Assembly (NCBI GenBank): GCA_949752735.1
Contig: OX457036.1
Coordinates: forward strand, 18,634,246 to 18,698,245
Reading direction: 5' to 3'
Source of the DNA: Lumbricus terrestris
Lineage: Eukaryota > Annelida > Clitellata > Crassiclitellata > Lumbricidae
Length of the DNA: 64,000 nt
Shown here: piece by piece, positions 11,023 to 38,446 of the stretch
Layout: every line of letters begins with the position of its first letter
Position numbering within the stretch: position 1 is the first letter of the stretch
Position numbers and translations under genes: made by a program
The notes under the pieces: generated by a model
What the model saw: only the letters and a program-made list of their open reading frames with translations
What the model was told of the DNA's origin: nothing
Database searches by the model: none

Positions 11023-14000
11023 ATGTCGGAAGACGGGTATGGACAAAAGAATTTTTCTTTAGTTCGGAAAATCTAGATGACGCTTCGCAGTTTATTAAGT
11101 AGAACGTCCGCTTATATTTGCCTAAGATTTTTTTATACGAAGATTTTACAGGCGTTGCACAGGTGCCTATTTGATGCCTAAGGGTGGCATATTTCCCGTT
11201 TGAATGTGCACCAGACTTGCACCAGAGTACCTAGCTGGTCCTATGCATTGCAGTGACATGCGGAGTTGGGCTTGATCACTTGCATCTGATAAATAATTTA
11301 GAAACGCTGTGTTTAGCTTCCTTGTGGTTGCCCACATTGTACACACTGAGCTTAACTGCAACCTTATACTGTTAAAATGTATACAGCTCTATGCTTTGTT
11401 CGTTTCTTGCGCCACATATAGATAGCTATACTAGTTGACTGTGTTTGTGTGATTTTCGTGTGTTTTACATCTTTTAGTAAAGAGGAACCTAAGACAGGCA
11501 GCAACAAATGGATCAATGTTTTCTATGATCCAATAGCGTCGATCAACACTTTCAGTCAGTGCATGACACTCGCCGATATAAATGCAGATGGTGATGCTAA
11601 ACTAGTCATTGCAGATCATGGCACAGGGACTGGTAACATCAAACTCAAAGTATTCAAAGGTAGGGAAACGAATGTATGAATGAATTTTGTTTAACACAGA
11701 ATTTGCTGTGTATATTTATTATTTTTCCCAATATAATGTGACCAAACTGGCTAGTCTTCTTTGAAGTCATGCTTACTGGTAGTTACAAGGTGGTTTAAAA
11801 GATGAGTTGAAAAACTGGATTCTGTAACATGAGCTGGTGCAGTTTTATTACTATTGCAGGAATTTTCATCAGAATTTGTCCATGGTAACACAAAGTATCT
11901 ATTTTGGTGAAAGGACATAATATCTGGAACTCATGCGACATGCGCCTTATGTGCTTATCCAAAAACGAACTTTGAAATTAGTTTAAAGTACATTTTAAAC
12001 AGTATTTTATTGGATTGAAATAATGAAGGTCAATGTGTTAAGGCTTAAAACAACATACTTAGAGCTTAGAGTCCTTCCCATGTAGATCTGCACACCGGGC
12101 AATGTATCTCCTCCACTCATACCTGTCCTTGACGAGTGAATTTGTTGCGTTTTTTCTGTTGCGCATTTTTTTACCCGGTGGGTTGCAGGTCCATGGCGGA
12201 ACCTCCTCCTTTATCCTGGCTTGGGATTGGCTCAGACTATTCTAAGATACCACTGTCCAGTTAGTTGTAAAGTTAGTTCTGGGAGTATTCTGCATTTCTA
12301 CCACATTGTAGTTGGCTGAATTAAGCTGCCAAAGTAATAATTGTCCTATATTCTTAATTGCATTTTATACATGTACATGTGCATATAATGTAGTTCCTGA
12401 TACACTTTATACTGGTAAATGTGGTGTTGTTTCTGCAGCCGAAATACAAAGTTCATAACTATTTGACTGTACAGGTCATTTGAATTGTGTCGCTTAAATT
12501 TCAGTTGGAACATGTAAATATTTTTGCAGGGACAACTCTGGTGTCGGAGAATACTTTTCTAGATTTGCCAACGAGTGTCGTGACATTCTACCTCGACACA
12601 AATGATCCTCGTACACCAGGTTTAGTTCTTTAAATTGCACTTCTCATTTATTGCATTAGGTAGAGCTCTAGATGATTTTTGCCGTGAAGCTATCAAAAAT
12701 CACCATCAGCAGTAAGGTCGATAATTAAACATGGTAAGCATGTAAACTATATAGGAGTAACTTTGTTATGTTGCATTGTTACCCACCATATATGTATGTA
12801 TGTTATATATATAATTATATATATTATATATATACCAGGTATGGTATATTTCAGTGAACTTGCATAATTTTTTAATTAGACAGCCGCAGATGCATTTTTC
12901 TTGAAACACAAAATACAAAAGGTCTGCAGTCCAGCAAATGAAAAAAGATGTTATGTAGGTCAACAAAAGCTTTGAAAATGCAGAATTATGATTATTAATT
13001 AAGACAGTCTAACTCTGTCAGAGTGTGGGGCTAGGATTTGAATTTTGGCAATAGCAAATTGATACTTTAGGTGTTAAGGTGCAGGGAATGGATATGATAC
13101 AATACAACATTTGACAAAATAGCAACCTACATAGGAATCAGTCTGATTTCAAGTACATGTCCTTCTTTGTACTAACTAGAATTTCTTGTTTTCCAGCAAT
13201 TGCAGTGGCTTCTGGTCCATTCATTTATGTCTACAAAAATCTTCGGCCTTACTTCAAGTTCACTTTACCATCTCTGGATATCGATCCGGTGGAACAAGAT
13301 ACCTGGAATCAGCTGAAGGATGTGAGTTGACCCTTGCTGTTCCATTTCTTCTTTACAGTTTACAGAGTGACAATATTTAGTTATTAAACTCCTGAACTTT
13401 TAGCCTATTTTAAAATTGTTTCAATATGGTAACTGTAGTTCTACTGAGGAAATCTGAATGAACTATACACCTGGTTGATTTGAAATATATTTACGGTATT
13501 TTTATGAAATGATGTCATGCTTCAATTGTTTCAAACTGCATGATTGCATGCTGTTCGAGGAAAAGTGGCATCTATTCTTAGTAAGCTAAATAAATTTATT
13601 CCAAAACTCTTAGACCTTATTCATGTGTTGCAGATTAAAAGGGACAGCTCTGCACTAGCAAATTTTTTATCATTTAGGGTTCCCATTGATGACATTGGCA
13701 GATTAATCTGAAATTTTATGTTTATATTTTCATTTCTAAGTTTCCCTGCGATTTCTGTTGTTGAACCGACAAACAATTGATTGATTGCTTGATTGATCGG
13801 TTGATTGACTTATCTAGCCTATGTGGATTAGCTGTATTTGATTTTGAGTTTTGAACTGTTGAGACTGTTTGTAAATCATGAAAATGATGATGATGCGTTT
13901 TTGGTGGTTTGGTTCCGATAGGGCAAGATGAAACATTCGACAGCCATTGAAGTCCTTGACAATCTCCGAGTCCAAGGGACGACTCTGACCGTACGAAGTC

Positions 14001-17000
14001 TGAAACTACTCGACTGCGCCAAGCAGAACTATTCTGATTTCATTCTCATTCACAAGGACAACCCACTTAAGCGACAAGTGGGTTCTCTTATGAATCGTTC
14101 TTATAAATTTCGGGGATTGGATGCACTTAAGCAGAGCTATTTCTATATAAATAAAAATAGATAAATTGTGCATTATGTAGCTCAATTAAAGGACTCTGGT
14201 AATTCTGCTTTGATCGCTTTAACTGCTATAGTGCTCATTCTTTTGAAAACTTTAAATAGCACCATATTTTCTGGATTATTTTCAATGACTGCTAATAGCT
14301 CTAAACCACTTCACTGTGTGTCAGTTTTATATTTGGTTAATTATTATACTTTTAAGCATTTATTATTGAATGTAGTGTATTCAGACATTTACTTGGTGCT
14401 GCTCCGCTAAACTGTATCACTATTGATGAGGAAATTGTTCCATGATTAATATGCATTATTATTTCTCAGCCTAGTCATTAGCCATATTTGTGGTATATTC
14501 AGACAGCCATAACGTGCATGGCTACGCTGAAGAAGTCGATGGCTGTTGAAGACGGAATAAGTTGTCTCGTGATTGGAACAGAAAGCAAGGAGCTGTATGT
14601 CTTAGATCCAGAAGCATTTACTGTTCTGGCAAAGGTACTGTTGTGCTCGTGACAATTCATAGTGGCAAAATTTTAACGTTCATTTAGTACCTCTGTCTGA
14701 TTGTCTCCAAAAAGCATTTCTGAAGGGTGATCAAAAGATTTTAGCATCCATTTACTGTTCAATTAGTTCATAGTCCGCTATTATTTTAGAATTCTGGAAA
14801 ATATTCTAACAAGTACATGCTCGCTCAAGGCAGCTTGGTTTCTTCAGAATTACTATAGTTGATGCCTCATGTTGAAACCCTGGCATACAACTGCTTTTAT
14901 TGTCAAAAACTCACAACCCTGGTGTAGTGCTAAATTTGAATCATTTTCCGTGGAAGTAATTTGCACAGGGGAGCAGGTGGGGGTTTATACAATGTTATAA
15001 TTTGCCGCCAAAAGTTATATTTATGCTTGCTCTGGACCCAGGAAACTTGGTTAACTGGAATATAAACTGAAGAGATGAATGTAGAGAACCTGTCCATGTC
15101 ATGTCTTGAAATTGTAGTGGCATTGTTTGCTAACAATGCAGGTATAAATTATCACTGCAGCAGAACCACACGCAAAGTCATTAAGGAGGCAATACGAACA
15201 GTCGAACACTGTGATTTTGTTTCAGTGGACGTTTATATAGGGCCTACTGAAAAACAGTAATCGTTAGTTACTTATACTTATAATCTTAGTGTGGCCAGAA
15301 GACTTAGAGACATATCCTGTCTTCAAAATTGTAAGGTGAACTATAAATCCAGGGCTTAAAGTGTGCATGGACGGCGTCCATGCACTTGTTTTAACATCTG
15401 AACGCCGTCCAGCCACTTATTGACGAGCACAGACTGGAAAGGTAAGGGGCGTCCAGGCACTTCTTTTGGAGAGGTAAGGGTCGTCCAGGCACTTATTTTT
15501 CCACACTTTAGGCACTGACTATTAGACAATTTTGTACGGTTAGTCCTACTTTGAAGGGTCACGAGTGAAGTCTCGATATGAGGCAATGTGATATTGTGAT
15601 TTTGAAATATTCCAGACAATTTGTGTGTCTGGGCTACATGTCTGGTTACTTGTTCCACAGATGGAGCTACCTGCGGTTCCAGTGTTTCTTGACACTTCAG
15701 GATTGTTTGACGTCGAATTCACGATACTTGCCGCTTCCCGAAATGGCGGGATCTACGGCTTCAAACGGTAAAATAATTGTCTTAGTGTTTCTTTTTTATT
15801 GTATAATTTTGGATTTACTTTATTGACCATCGAACTTAACTGAAACACGCAATCGACAATGAAAGTTGAGATTTACTTTGCTTAAAAATGTATGAATATT
15901 CAAGACGATTAATTATTCAAGACAATTATTCAAGTACTGGTTCACTAAGGAAGAATGACTGCATCTACCTGAAGTTTTATGATATGATAAGAGTATGAAG
16001 TAGCTTTATATAAGAGTACTAGCTGGAGTACCCGGCGTTGCCCGGGAAATTTAGGATTCGACCCACTCCCGGCCACGACCCACTGCACTCCACAACCAGC
16101 CCACTGCACTCCACAACACTCCGGCCTCCACGTGTACGCTCCGACCTCCACTTGTACGCAATGCGGGAAATTTCCTTCTCACCCGCCACCCCCCCACGCC
16201 CTCCACACAACGTGCGGTACCGATGGCATGTATCTTTTCACAGGGCTGTACGACAGCGTATGATTTTCATGCTAATTAAGCTTTGCGAAAAATTACGTCA
16301 AAATATGACGTCAACGGCAACAGGCCGTTACTGAAAACGATTGAAATACGGCGACGCAATTGCAGGCTTTGCAGCGGTAGGCTATATATAGCCGCTAGCG
16401 TATACATTAACACAGGGAAATTTAATTAATGTCTATTTTTCGAAATCTAAAGTGAATAAAAAGCTGAAAATAGCGTACTTTGATGGTTTTGGTGAACGTT
16501 TATCTATATGCAATGTTTCAAGTCAGTAGCTGCTAAACTGCGAGCGTGCATCGGTCCCAAATAAATATACGTACATCCTTTCTTATAGATATAGATTTTA
16601 GCTAATAGGATTTCTTATAATGTCGTTTTGGTAAATTTCATTATTGTTTAATTTTTCTGTTTCTGTTACTAACTGTTAGTGGTGCTAAAGCTGGAAAGCT
16701 GATCTTCCAGCTGACGGCTCAACCTGTCGGCTTACAGCGCCTTGGAAAATCCATTGTAGTTGGATGCATGGACGAAACCATTCAGTGTTATAACTTTAAG
16801 GTTCTGACTACTTCACTCTATCTTATCATATATATACAATATAAATATATATATACATATGAAATTTTGACAATGTTTACCTTTGAAGGACATTGCCAAC
16901 TATATATAAACACTAGTTTATTTTAGTATAGATCTGAGGAATATGATATCATTGCCAACTCCTTCTGTTTCAGTGCAACTACTTTAGAACCATTCCTCCC

Positions 17001-20000
17001 AACCATTTATCATGAGGTCTCAGTTTTCATGCGGTGCTCGGAAAGTGAAATTGTCATTATTACTTAGACTTTTGGTTCATGTAGTAAAGACATGTAGCAG
17101 CACAAGGAGGAATGTGGTCCAGTAATCTATAGACTCTGAAACAGTTTTGGGCTAAAACTTCGTGAAATCAGTTTGTGATTTTGCACCAAGGATAAAGCTA
17201 CCTGGTACATGGTACGCTCACAGCTTGAGTGTGCCCAATTGAAAGGTATGTATCTGTTTCAACAAAAGCCTTTGGAAGCCTATGAATGACAGAACTAATT
17301 TTTTTCTTTCTAAGGCAAGCATTGCTAATACATTTAATATTAGTGAATGCATAACTCGGGCTTTCAGTATGCTAAGTTGTATCTCAGTTGCTGAAGCTAG
17401 TGTAGGGATGGCTGCATAGTTCAGAATGTTAGAGCCACGAAGGGTGAAAATGAGGCGTGTTTGACTCGGTTACTGATACTGGTTTCAGGGTAAGCGCCTG
17501 TGGATTAACAAATTGCCGGGTAGCATCATGACAATGGAATTGATGGACTACAAGACAAAAGGAATCCAGGCAGTCATGGTTGCGCTGACCAACAACGAAG
17601 TACATACTTACTTAGACAAAAATCTGGTGGACATCATGGCTGTTGAAGATACCGTCACTGGAATGAAGTTTGGAAAGTTTGGAAGAGAAGATTCTTCTCT
17701 CATCATGGCCGCCAAAGGTCAGAACCAGAAATATTTAAATTATCATTTACAATTTTTATTTATTATTGCTATTAATTAGATATTTCTATTATTTTGCTAA
17801 TTATGATTCGCTATTGAAGATCAGGTAGCTGGAATAGATAAACAAGGATAACCTTAGGGCCTGAAGACACTTTCTCTTTGGTGGTTCAACGAAAATCGGG
17901 TAAATGAAACTTTGTATACTTAGCTTGGAATGATTCCCACTTCCTTGAAGGCCTTTTCCTCCAAAGAACAGCCATCATCCATGCCACAGGGCACAAATGT
18001 AAATCTTTGAACTTCTGTGCAAAAACCATTGGAACTTTGTCTCAAAGTTTTTTTTGCAAAATTACTAAAGCACAGGTAATAACTGATGCCTTCTTAGCTT
18101 CATATAGTTTATTTTTTTCTGTCTCAATATACCAGGTCGCAGTTTGTCAACCTGCTTTTACACAATAAATTAAAAAAAGCAGCAATTCACATGCAGTAAA
18201 CAATTAAAACAATTGGTTCACAACAAGACTAATCTTTTGAGTTTTTTATTTGATTTCTACAAGGAAGTTAATTAAGGTCTTGATTTAAACGGAGGAGGTG
18301 GTAGCTGATTTAGGTGTTGATTTGATTTCTAGGAGGAGGGCTAATCATTAAGGTCCTGAAGAGAACAGCACAGTTTGACAACAAGCCTATGGCAGCTGGT
18401 CCTCCTCTTGCACAAAGTCAGAAGCTGGACGTACCGAAGAAAACGAAGCTTTTCCTGGATCAAACCGTTCGCGAAAGAGAGAACGCAGTGGGTAAGGTCT
18501 CTACCATCACTTGGCCTCATAACAGGTGTTGGACACGTTTAACTAAGTGACACGTATAACAGACCTGTAGCCAATATTGGTTAACTTATAATGACTTGTA
18601 ATTGCTGCACTTTGTTGGATACAAAGAAGTGCTCAGATAAATATGCATTACAAACGTTAAATACATACCATACGTAAACTCTTGACTTCTCCCTGACGTT
18701 CAAGGAACACGGATCTTACCCGACCCAGTGACCCTCTCCTGCTTTTTCAACTGAGGTAGCTCAGAGCCATCATGTGATCTGTCTCTCCCTCTGTCTTTAC
18801 TACCAAGTTCTTGCATTTCTCTGACCCTGCCTAGACTAGCCTACTGCAACTCACTTCTTATTGACTCCCAAGAGCGTCTTCCACACTTCAAGCCATTTTT
18901 AGCAAAAACCGTCAACTACAAGAGCAGCAAAGCATTTCATATTGCAGGCTTCAATTTTTTAATTTCAAGCTCAATATTTAATTTTTTATGCATGAATTAA
19001 AGCATTACTCTTGTCAGTAAGTAAGATGTGCACATGTATGTTCATATATAATATATATACTTGCACATACTTATAGGTGTTGCATACAAATGACATCTAG
19101 GCAGCAACACTACACTTCATAACACTATCATTAAATGGCATTTGGTAGAGAAGTGGTGTGTAAGAATTTCTAAAATGAGATTTCATTATGGTGTTTAAAT
19201 ATTTCCGAGATGAGTTTTCCAATGCTTCTGATTTTCTTAATTTTGGTTTTCTTGTTTTGATACTTTTTCAACAGATATGTATCGCCAGTTCCAGCAAGAT
19301 CTTTATCGACTACGTTTGGAAACTGCGAGAAACTACGTTACAGCTCTTCGCAAAAGCCTGACACCTGTTTCAGTCAGTCAAGCTGACCCTGTAAAGCTTC
19401 ATGCAGAGGTGACTCGTATTTCAAGATTGCGTGATATTAGTACTAATGCAATGTCACTATGTTATTGTGGATTTAACTGTTCGGTTAGAGTGCTTGCCTT
19501 GTAAAATGATAAATATGGGCTTGAGATGATTACTAGGGACCTTGAAATCGCAATTGGTGCTTGATAAATGCATAGTAATATTATTAATAACGATAATGCT
19601 ATTACTAATAGTGCTGTTACTAATAATAATAAGAATTAAATCAATGTAATTCTGTTATCTGATGGCAAGCAAGAGTGGATGGCACTATGCATCCGTGTTC
19701 GTACTCAACATGCAGTGACTGTATCTTGAAAAGTTCAGACATGGACACGCAAATTAGTGCTTGCCATGTACAGGTAGCTGGCCGCCATATAGCACATGCA
19801 ATAAAATCAAAGTATATTGTAAAGTGTTGCTAAGAATCGGGACCAAATTAAGCACGACATCCACATTAAGCGCCAGTCCTCAATAATTATGGGTAAATGC
19901 AATCCTCTAAACGTGGTGATGTATGCATGCAAAGTAGATAGTCGAAATGTGAAGATAGTGCAGTGTTCTTCGCTGGTGATTACTTCTGGAATGCGTGTTG

Positions 20001-22784
20001 TATCTATTTACAGATAACTGGCATTGGACCGGTCTTTAAGTTGTCCGTTGGTATCCAGAATACATCGCTTTCGCAGTCATGTTTCGACCTCTACATAACC
20101 TTCGACTATGACCACAAACTGTATGACCTCTACAAACCACTGATCATGGTGGGTTTTCGAGTTTAACCTGTCTGTCGTTAGACACTTTGTTTTTAATTTT
20201 ATTATAATATTTCATGTTGACGATGTGTGATATTAATACTTTCATTGTTTTCATAACAGTTTTTGGGCTCAGACTTTTTTTAGACACTTCATTACTAACA
20301 CATACATATTTAGCAAGTTTAATGCTAACCTATGTCATTCAAAAATTGCCATCGTATTTAATGTCTCTGTTCTATGAATCCATGAAATGCCGATGCTTTC
20401 ATAGTTAGCCTTTGTAATCAGAGCTGTTTTTAAGGAATTTTTAGAACTGCACAATTCCTTCTTTCCTTCCCCATCTTTCATGGTAAATTACTTCCAATCC
20501 GAGGACAATGACCTTTTTGCTAGTTTTAACTCTACAGAAGTGCTTCTAAAACAGCACAAATCCATTTAGAACTGCGCATTTTGTGTACAACTGCACATTA
20601 AAAAGTCCTGTTGGTAATGTTAGGATACTAGTGGCATAGACAAGGGGGTTTCGGGGTTAAAACCCACCATTGGCCTAGGAAAAAAGTTTTTTTAAAGGTT
20701 ATTTATCCACTTAAATAAGAAAAAACAAAACAATTGCTTGTAGTAACAATTGTTTTTCTTATTTTATTCCCTTTGTTACTTTATTCCCTTTTTATTTACT
20801 CTAATGCTGTTGGGTTGGTGTCAGAAAGGGCATCCGGCCAGACCATAAAACCCCCAAACCCTCCCCCCATAATAAATTCCTGGCTATGCCACTGTAGGAT
20901 ACATTCTGCTAGCACTGTAATATTTATTAATTTAATTTATAACAGAAACACTCCAGATGTCATGAGTAAATGAGCAGAGTTATATCTCTGAACTCTTTGA
21001 TGTTCATTCCAGAGGACAGAATTATGTTTTAGCTTATTTTTGTGCTGCCTTTAGTAATACCAGAGGTTTTGGTTGTGTTGGCTAAATGATGTACAGCAAC
21101 AGTTGCTGGAGACCAGCTTAGTCATGGTCTACATCGTCAATCTGTTTTTGCTTGTTTTAGACAAGTTTTTGTTTCCTGATGATGCTTGCTTTGTTTTTTG
21201 TTTTTTCTCAGGTTAATACTGGGTACCATAGACTTTACTGATGTTGTTCGTAATGTATGAGTACTGCACAACAGAGGACCATTAGCTGAATCAATGAAGT
21301 TCTAGGGACTATTGGACTCATGGGATCTGTTCAATGGGTTCACATTATGTAACTGCAGATTGAGAGGAATGTCAAATAAACACAGATGATTATATTTTAT
21401 TATAATGTTATTTTATTACATTTTATTTTATTACTTTTTTATGTATTTCACTGGTTCGGTTGATGTTTTAGCTTCCGATGTTGGTTCCTGGTCTCAACTA
21501 CAACTACGAAACTCTTCTTCGATGCCTCAGTGACAAAGGAATTTCAGATGTTATCAAGGTAAAGCAGGAACTTCATTCCTATTATGCAGTAGTAATAGAT
21601 TTTTTATCGTTCTGTGCACGTCAACAGCACCATCGATTTTTGGATATATTATGCCTTCATCACTTAAGGGGATTATTTTGTTCAAATGCTGGATTTGCTC
21701 AACAAGTCCCAACAGGTTAAGTTATTATTGTTGAGTTTGTGTGTTGGACTTATTCTTTGTTTCAACTGTGGATCAGTATGTATGGTATTATTTCACGGAT
21801 CATCATGATCTTGACTTGACCTACAGGCAACTGAATGGATGGACTATCAGTATGAGAATGATGAAAAAATAACTGGGGGTTGGACTATGATCCACTTAGA
21901 ATAGGGGTCTGAAAAACAGACTTTGCTATGGGGGCTCTAAGAAAGACTGAGGGGGGGTTGAAACACCCAACCCAGACAATTCTCACCCTGGAGTTACTGA
22001 CCCATGTAGTCCATTTGCATCATTACATTCGCCCAATTTGTGTTATAACATGTTTTATTGGGGAAATGCATCATCCGTTGTAATGTACATGTAGGATAAA
22101 CTTTTTCAAGAGACACACTTTGCATTAAAAAGACTTTCTCAGTGCACAATTGCTGTTTGAAGACTTTTCTTGTGATCAAGGCGTAACAATCAAAGTATGA
22201 GGTAACAAATGCAATCAAATTTCAGATAAATATCTGTGCATCTGATTGGAATATTATGAGCTTGTGTGTAATTTAATTTTAGGTCTTTTGTTTTGAAGAA
22301 TATAAGTCTTGTGTGTAATTTAATTTTAGGTCTTTGTTTTGAAGAATATAAGTCTTGCGTGTAATTTAATTTTAGGTCTTTGTTTTGAAGAATATAAGTC
22401 TTGCGTGTAATTAAATTTTAGGTCTTTGTCTTGAAGAATATAAGTCTTGTGTGTAATTTAATTTTAGGTCTTTGTTTTGAAGAATATAAGTCTTGCATGT
22501 AATTTAATTTTAGGTCTTTGTTTTGAAGAATATAAGTCTTGTGTGTAATTAAATTTTAGGTCTTTGTTTTGAAGAATATAAGTCTTGCGTGTAATTTAAT
22601 TTTAGGTCTTTGTTTTGAAGAATATAAGTCTTGCGTGTAATTTAATTTTAGGTCTTTGTTTTGAAGAATATAAGTCTTGCGTGTGATTTAATTTTAGGTC
22701 TTTGTTTTGAAGAAGACAAGTCCAGCTCCAATCATATCAGCTGTCATCAATATGCCAGTCAGCGAGTCGATCATAGTGGTGTAG
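11023..22784 (+). CDS. BBS1: BBS1, BBSome subunit 1 (complete, 14 exons, 585 aa)
   Basis: Exons: 11023-11036, 11478-11659, 12530-12619, 13197-13321, 13922-14077, 14503-14634, 15661-15767, 16680-16800, 17489-17717, 18333-18491, 19275-19408, 20014-20148, 21472-21558 and 22698-22784. All borders are GT-AG, phases agree, and the 1758 nt end in TAG. Hallmarks in order: [90 protein letters not shown] and [13 protein letters not shown]. These follow vertebrate BBS1 (593 aa) end to end: an N-terminal beta-propeller and a C-terminal ear-like domain. BBS1 helps the BBSome bind ARL6-GTP and cargo at the ciliary membrane. Met382 aligns with human Met390, mutated in Bardet-Biedl syndrome. Exon 1 (MSEDG) is short and is the least certain part. 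The last acceptor is preceded by nine near-copies of itself. Confidence 0.97.
15356..15520. repeat. Short repeat with hairpin and CCAGGCACTT motifs (BBS1 intron 6)
   Basis: The block is bounded by GGGCTTAAAGTGTG and CACACTTTAGGCACT, which are imperfect inverted ends. It contains the perfect hairpin GTGCATGGACGGCGTCCATGC plus two GTCCAGGCACTT motifs and two diverged copies. It looks like a small mobile element, but no target duplication was seen. Confidence 0.45.
16018..16596 (+). repeat. Dispersed repeat with ACTAGCTGG...CCCGGCGTTGCCCGGG head
   Basis: The head ACTAGCTGGAGTACCCGGCG is followed by a CCCGG/CCGGG hairpin. The tail ends tttcttatagatata. A second copy with matching head, interior (catgtatctttt...aaaaattacgtca) and tail lies at 56741-57184. 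It is in BBS1 intron 7. No coding capacity was seen and the class is unknown. Confidence 0.6.
18795..18890 (+). mobile_element. Degenerate LINE (CR1-like) fragment in BBS1 intron 10
   Basis: One frame reads [20 protein letters not shown]. The SRLDYCNSLL block is a hallmark of the C-terminal part of CR1-like non-LTR polymerases. Flanking frames are broken, so this is a dead fragment. Confidence 0.5.
20419..20610. mobile_element. hAT-like MITE, copy 1 of the CAGRGCTGTTTTTAA family
   Basis: It matches 25000-25193 along its length. The flanks TTTGTAAT and TTGGTAAT form a target duplication with one mismatch. It is in BBS1 intron 12, two bases from the next element's target duplication. Confidence 0.8.
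20629..20894. mobile_element. hAT-like MITE, CAGTGGCATAGC family
   Basis: The ends are TAGTGGCATAG and CTATGCCACTG. A perfect 8-bp duplication TAGGATAC lies at 20621-20628 and 20895-20902. The end sequence resembles 37638-37805 (CAGTGGCGTAGCC). It is in BBS1 intron 12. Confidence 0.85.
22250..22697 (+). repeat. 46-bp tandem array that copies the BBS1 last-exon acceptor
   Basis: The core TTTAATTTTAGGTCTTTG recurs with AG at 22281, 22328, 22374, 22420, 22466, 22512, 22558, 22604, 22650 and 22696. The spacing is 46 bp, except 47 for the first. Each unit holds the polypyrimidine/AG acceptor plus the first 17 nt of the final exon (gtctttgttttgaagaa), then diverges to tataagtcttgygtg. Only the last copy continues into the conserved BBS1 C-terminus. 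Confidence 0.97.
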
Positions 22785-24084
22785 AGAGGACACATGTATA
22801 GTATACTGTGGGATGGAAATTCTGTGGGATGGATAATCTGTACAGTTCAGCCTTACTTTATATTGCGTTTGCATATTAGTGCAGTCAATATGTGTGTTGA
22901 TGTGTTCAGCCTTAGACAAGAATTGTTAGGTTTAGGTTTTAATTTTAATACCGTATGTCAAAGCTATAACACAGAGAAAGAGAAACATTCACATTTCAAT
23001 AAAAACATTTAGGCTATCTACTCTACATTTCATGAGGATCTGAAGAAATTTGCTTATGTGTGATAAGCACAGATGAAGCCGACATTGATGAGACTGAAAG
23101 CACGTAGGCATTGATAACACTAAATCGATTACGTTGCCAAGATATTGACATTGCTGTTATTTAGTCTTTCTGACAGGATTGAACTAATTGTTAGATTATT
23201 ATTCACCCGATTAATCCTATTCATTAACTGCTTAATGAATTATCCAGAAGAAGCTTATATAGATCTGCTAATTGGTTTTGATGCGCAGGAAAATCAGTCA
23301 GGAACTTGCCTCGGTTAAGAGCTGGGCAGCTAAAAACAATCTATGACTGAACACTGAAAGTCAAGAAATGACTCTCCTGTCAGCGTGTGGATGCTCTGGA
23401 GTTGATGTAATCACTTCAGAGCATAATATATCTATAGCATACTGAAAAAATCATAATTATATAGACTGAAGAGTCTTGAACATACCCCGAACAATTTAGA
23501 ATGGGATCTGTAAGGGTTCTCTCGCTAGAATTAAATTTTATCTATAATTATGTGCAAATTTCAGTAGCCAGTTGTCTGAAATTGGAATCGCCCATAATGT
23601 TCAACTTGAATTTTGTGCATAATTACCCAAATCCATGGGTATGGGTTAGGGTTAGGGTAAGATCTGTAGTGGTGGGTGACTATTCCTCTGCTCACTACCG
23701 GTACTCTTCCCTTCTCTCACCTCATCGTCCTCTATTCCTTACTTGCCTACTTCCTCTATACCTTACTTACTTACTTGCAAATAAATTATTGTTGTACTGC
23801 ACTGTATTTTCTTTGATTCAATCAATAGGTGCAGACATAACTCACTGACCATTCCAAACCAATGATCCTGTAAATTTTGCGAATTGAGGGAACATGACCT
23901 TGGAGAAAACAATAATAAGGAAACATCACATATTTTGTTAATTTTTTTTCTAAAAGCATGTGTTATAAATGGACTATATAGTTAGACCCAATGTGCAATG
24001 ATATTATGTGATGGAAAGTTAGTTTCAGGTGTAGCCTAGGCCTAGTTCCGTTATAATAGAATCGATGATAGATCTCCAAATGAT
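22785..24084. other. Spacer between convergent BBS1 and monooxygenase genes
   Basis: It holds the BBS1 3' UTR with its AATAAA. The rest is AT-rich and unassigned, with a short ttagggttaggg stretch at 23645 and a TTAC cluster at 23760. No exon was seen. Confidence 0.6.
22998..23003 (+). terminator. Candidate polyadenylation signal of BBS1
   Basis: AATAAA lies 214 nt downstream of the BBS1 stop codon and is the first such hexamer on this strand after it. Confidence 0.5.
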
Positions 24085-38139
<14,055 letters not shown>

Positions 38140-38446
38140 TCAGATATTGAAATATCGCAACTGTTTAAACTTAGATGTATTAGATACCCTAGACCGAACA
38201 GCAGTCACATGCGTCAACTTATAATCTGACGAATGGTTGTGTAGCCTAGGCGTACCTTATTTCTGCAAGGACACCGCCTAACATAAGATTTATTCATGGC
38301 GCTGTCAAAAGAGGAAATTTTTTTAGCAGAGGCGTGGCGAGAGAGAGAACACTGTAGAGTACCCATGCGCCGATCATTGTATCCACAAAATTTATGCATC
38401 ATGAGTGCTATGGCTCTGCCAAACGACAGAATACAGATCTAGCTGC

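Noticed and set aside
22250..22697. CRISPR-like direct repeats
   Set aside because: The units are contiguous without unique spacers, and the context is a eukaryotic intron.
23641..23660. Telomere-like ttagggttaggg
   Set aside because: There are only two units, too few for an interstitial telomeric site.
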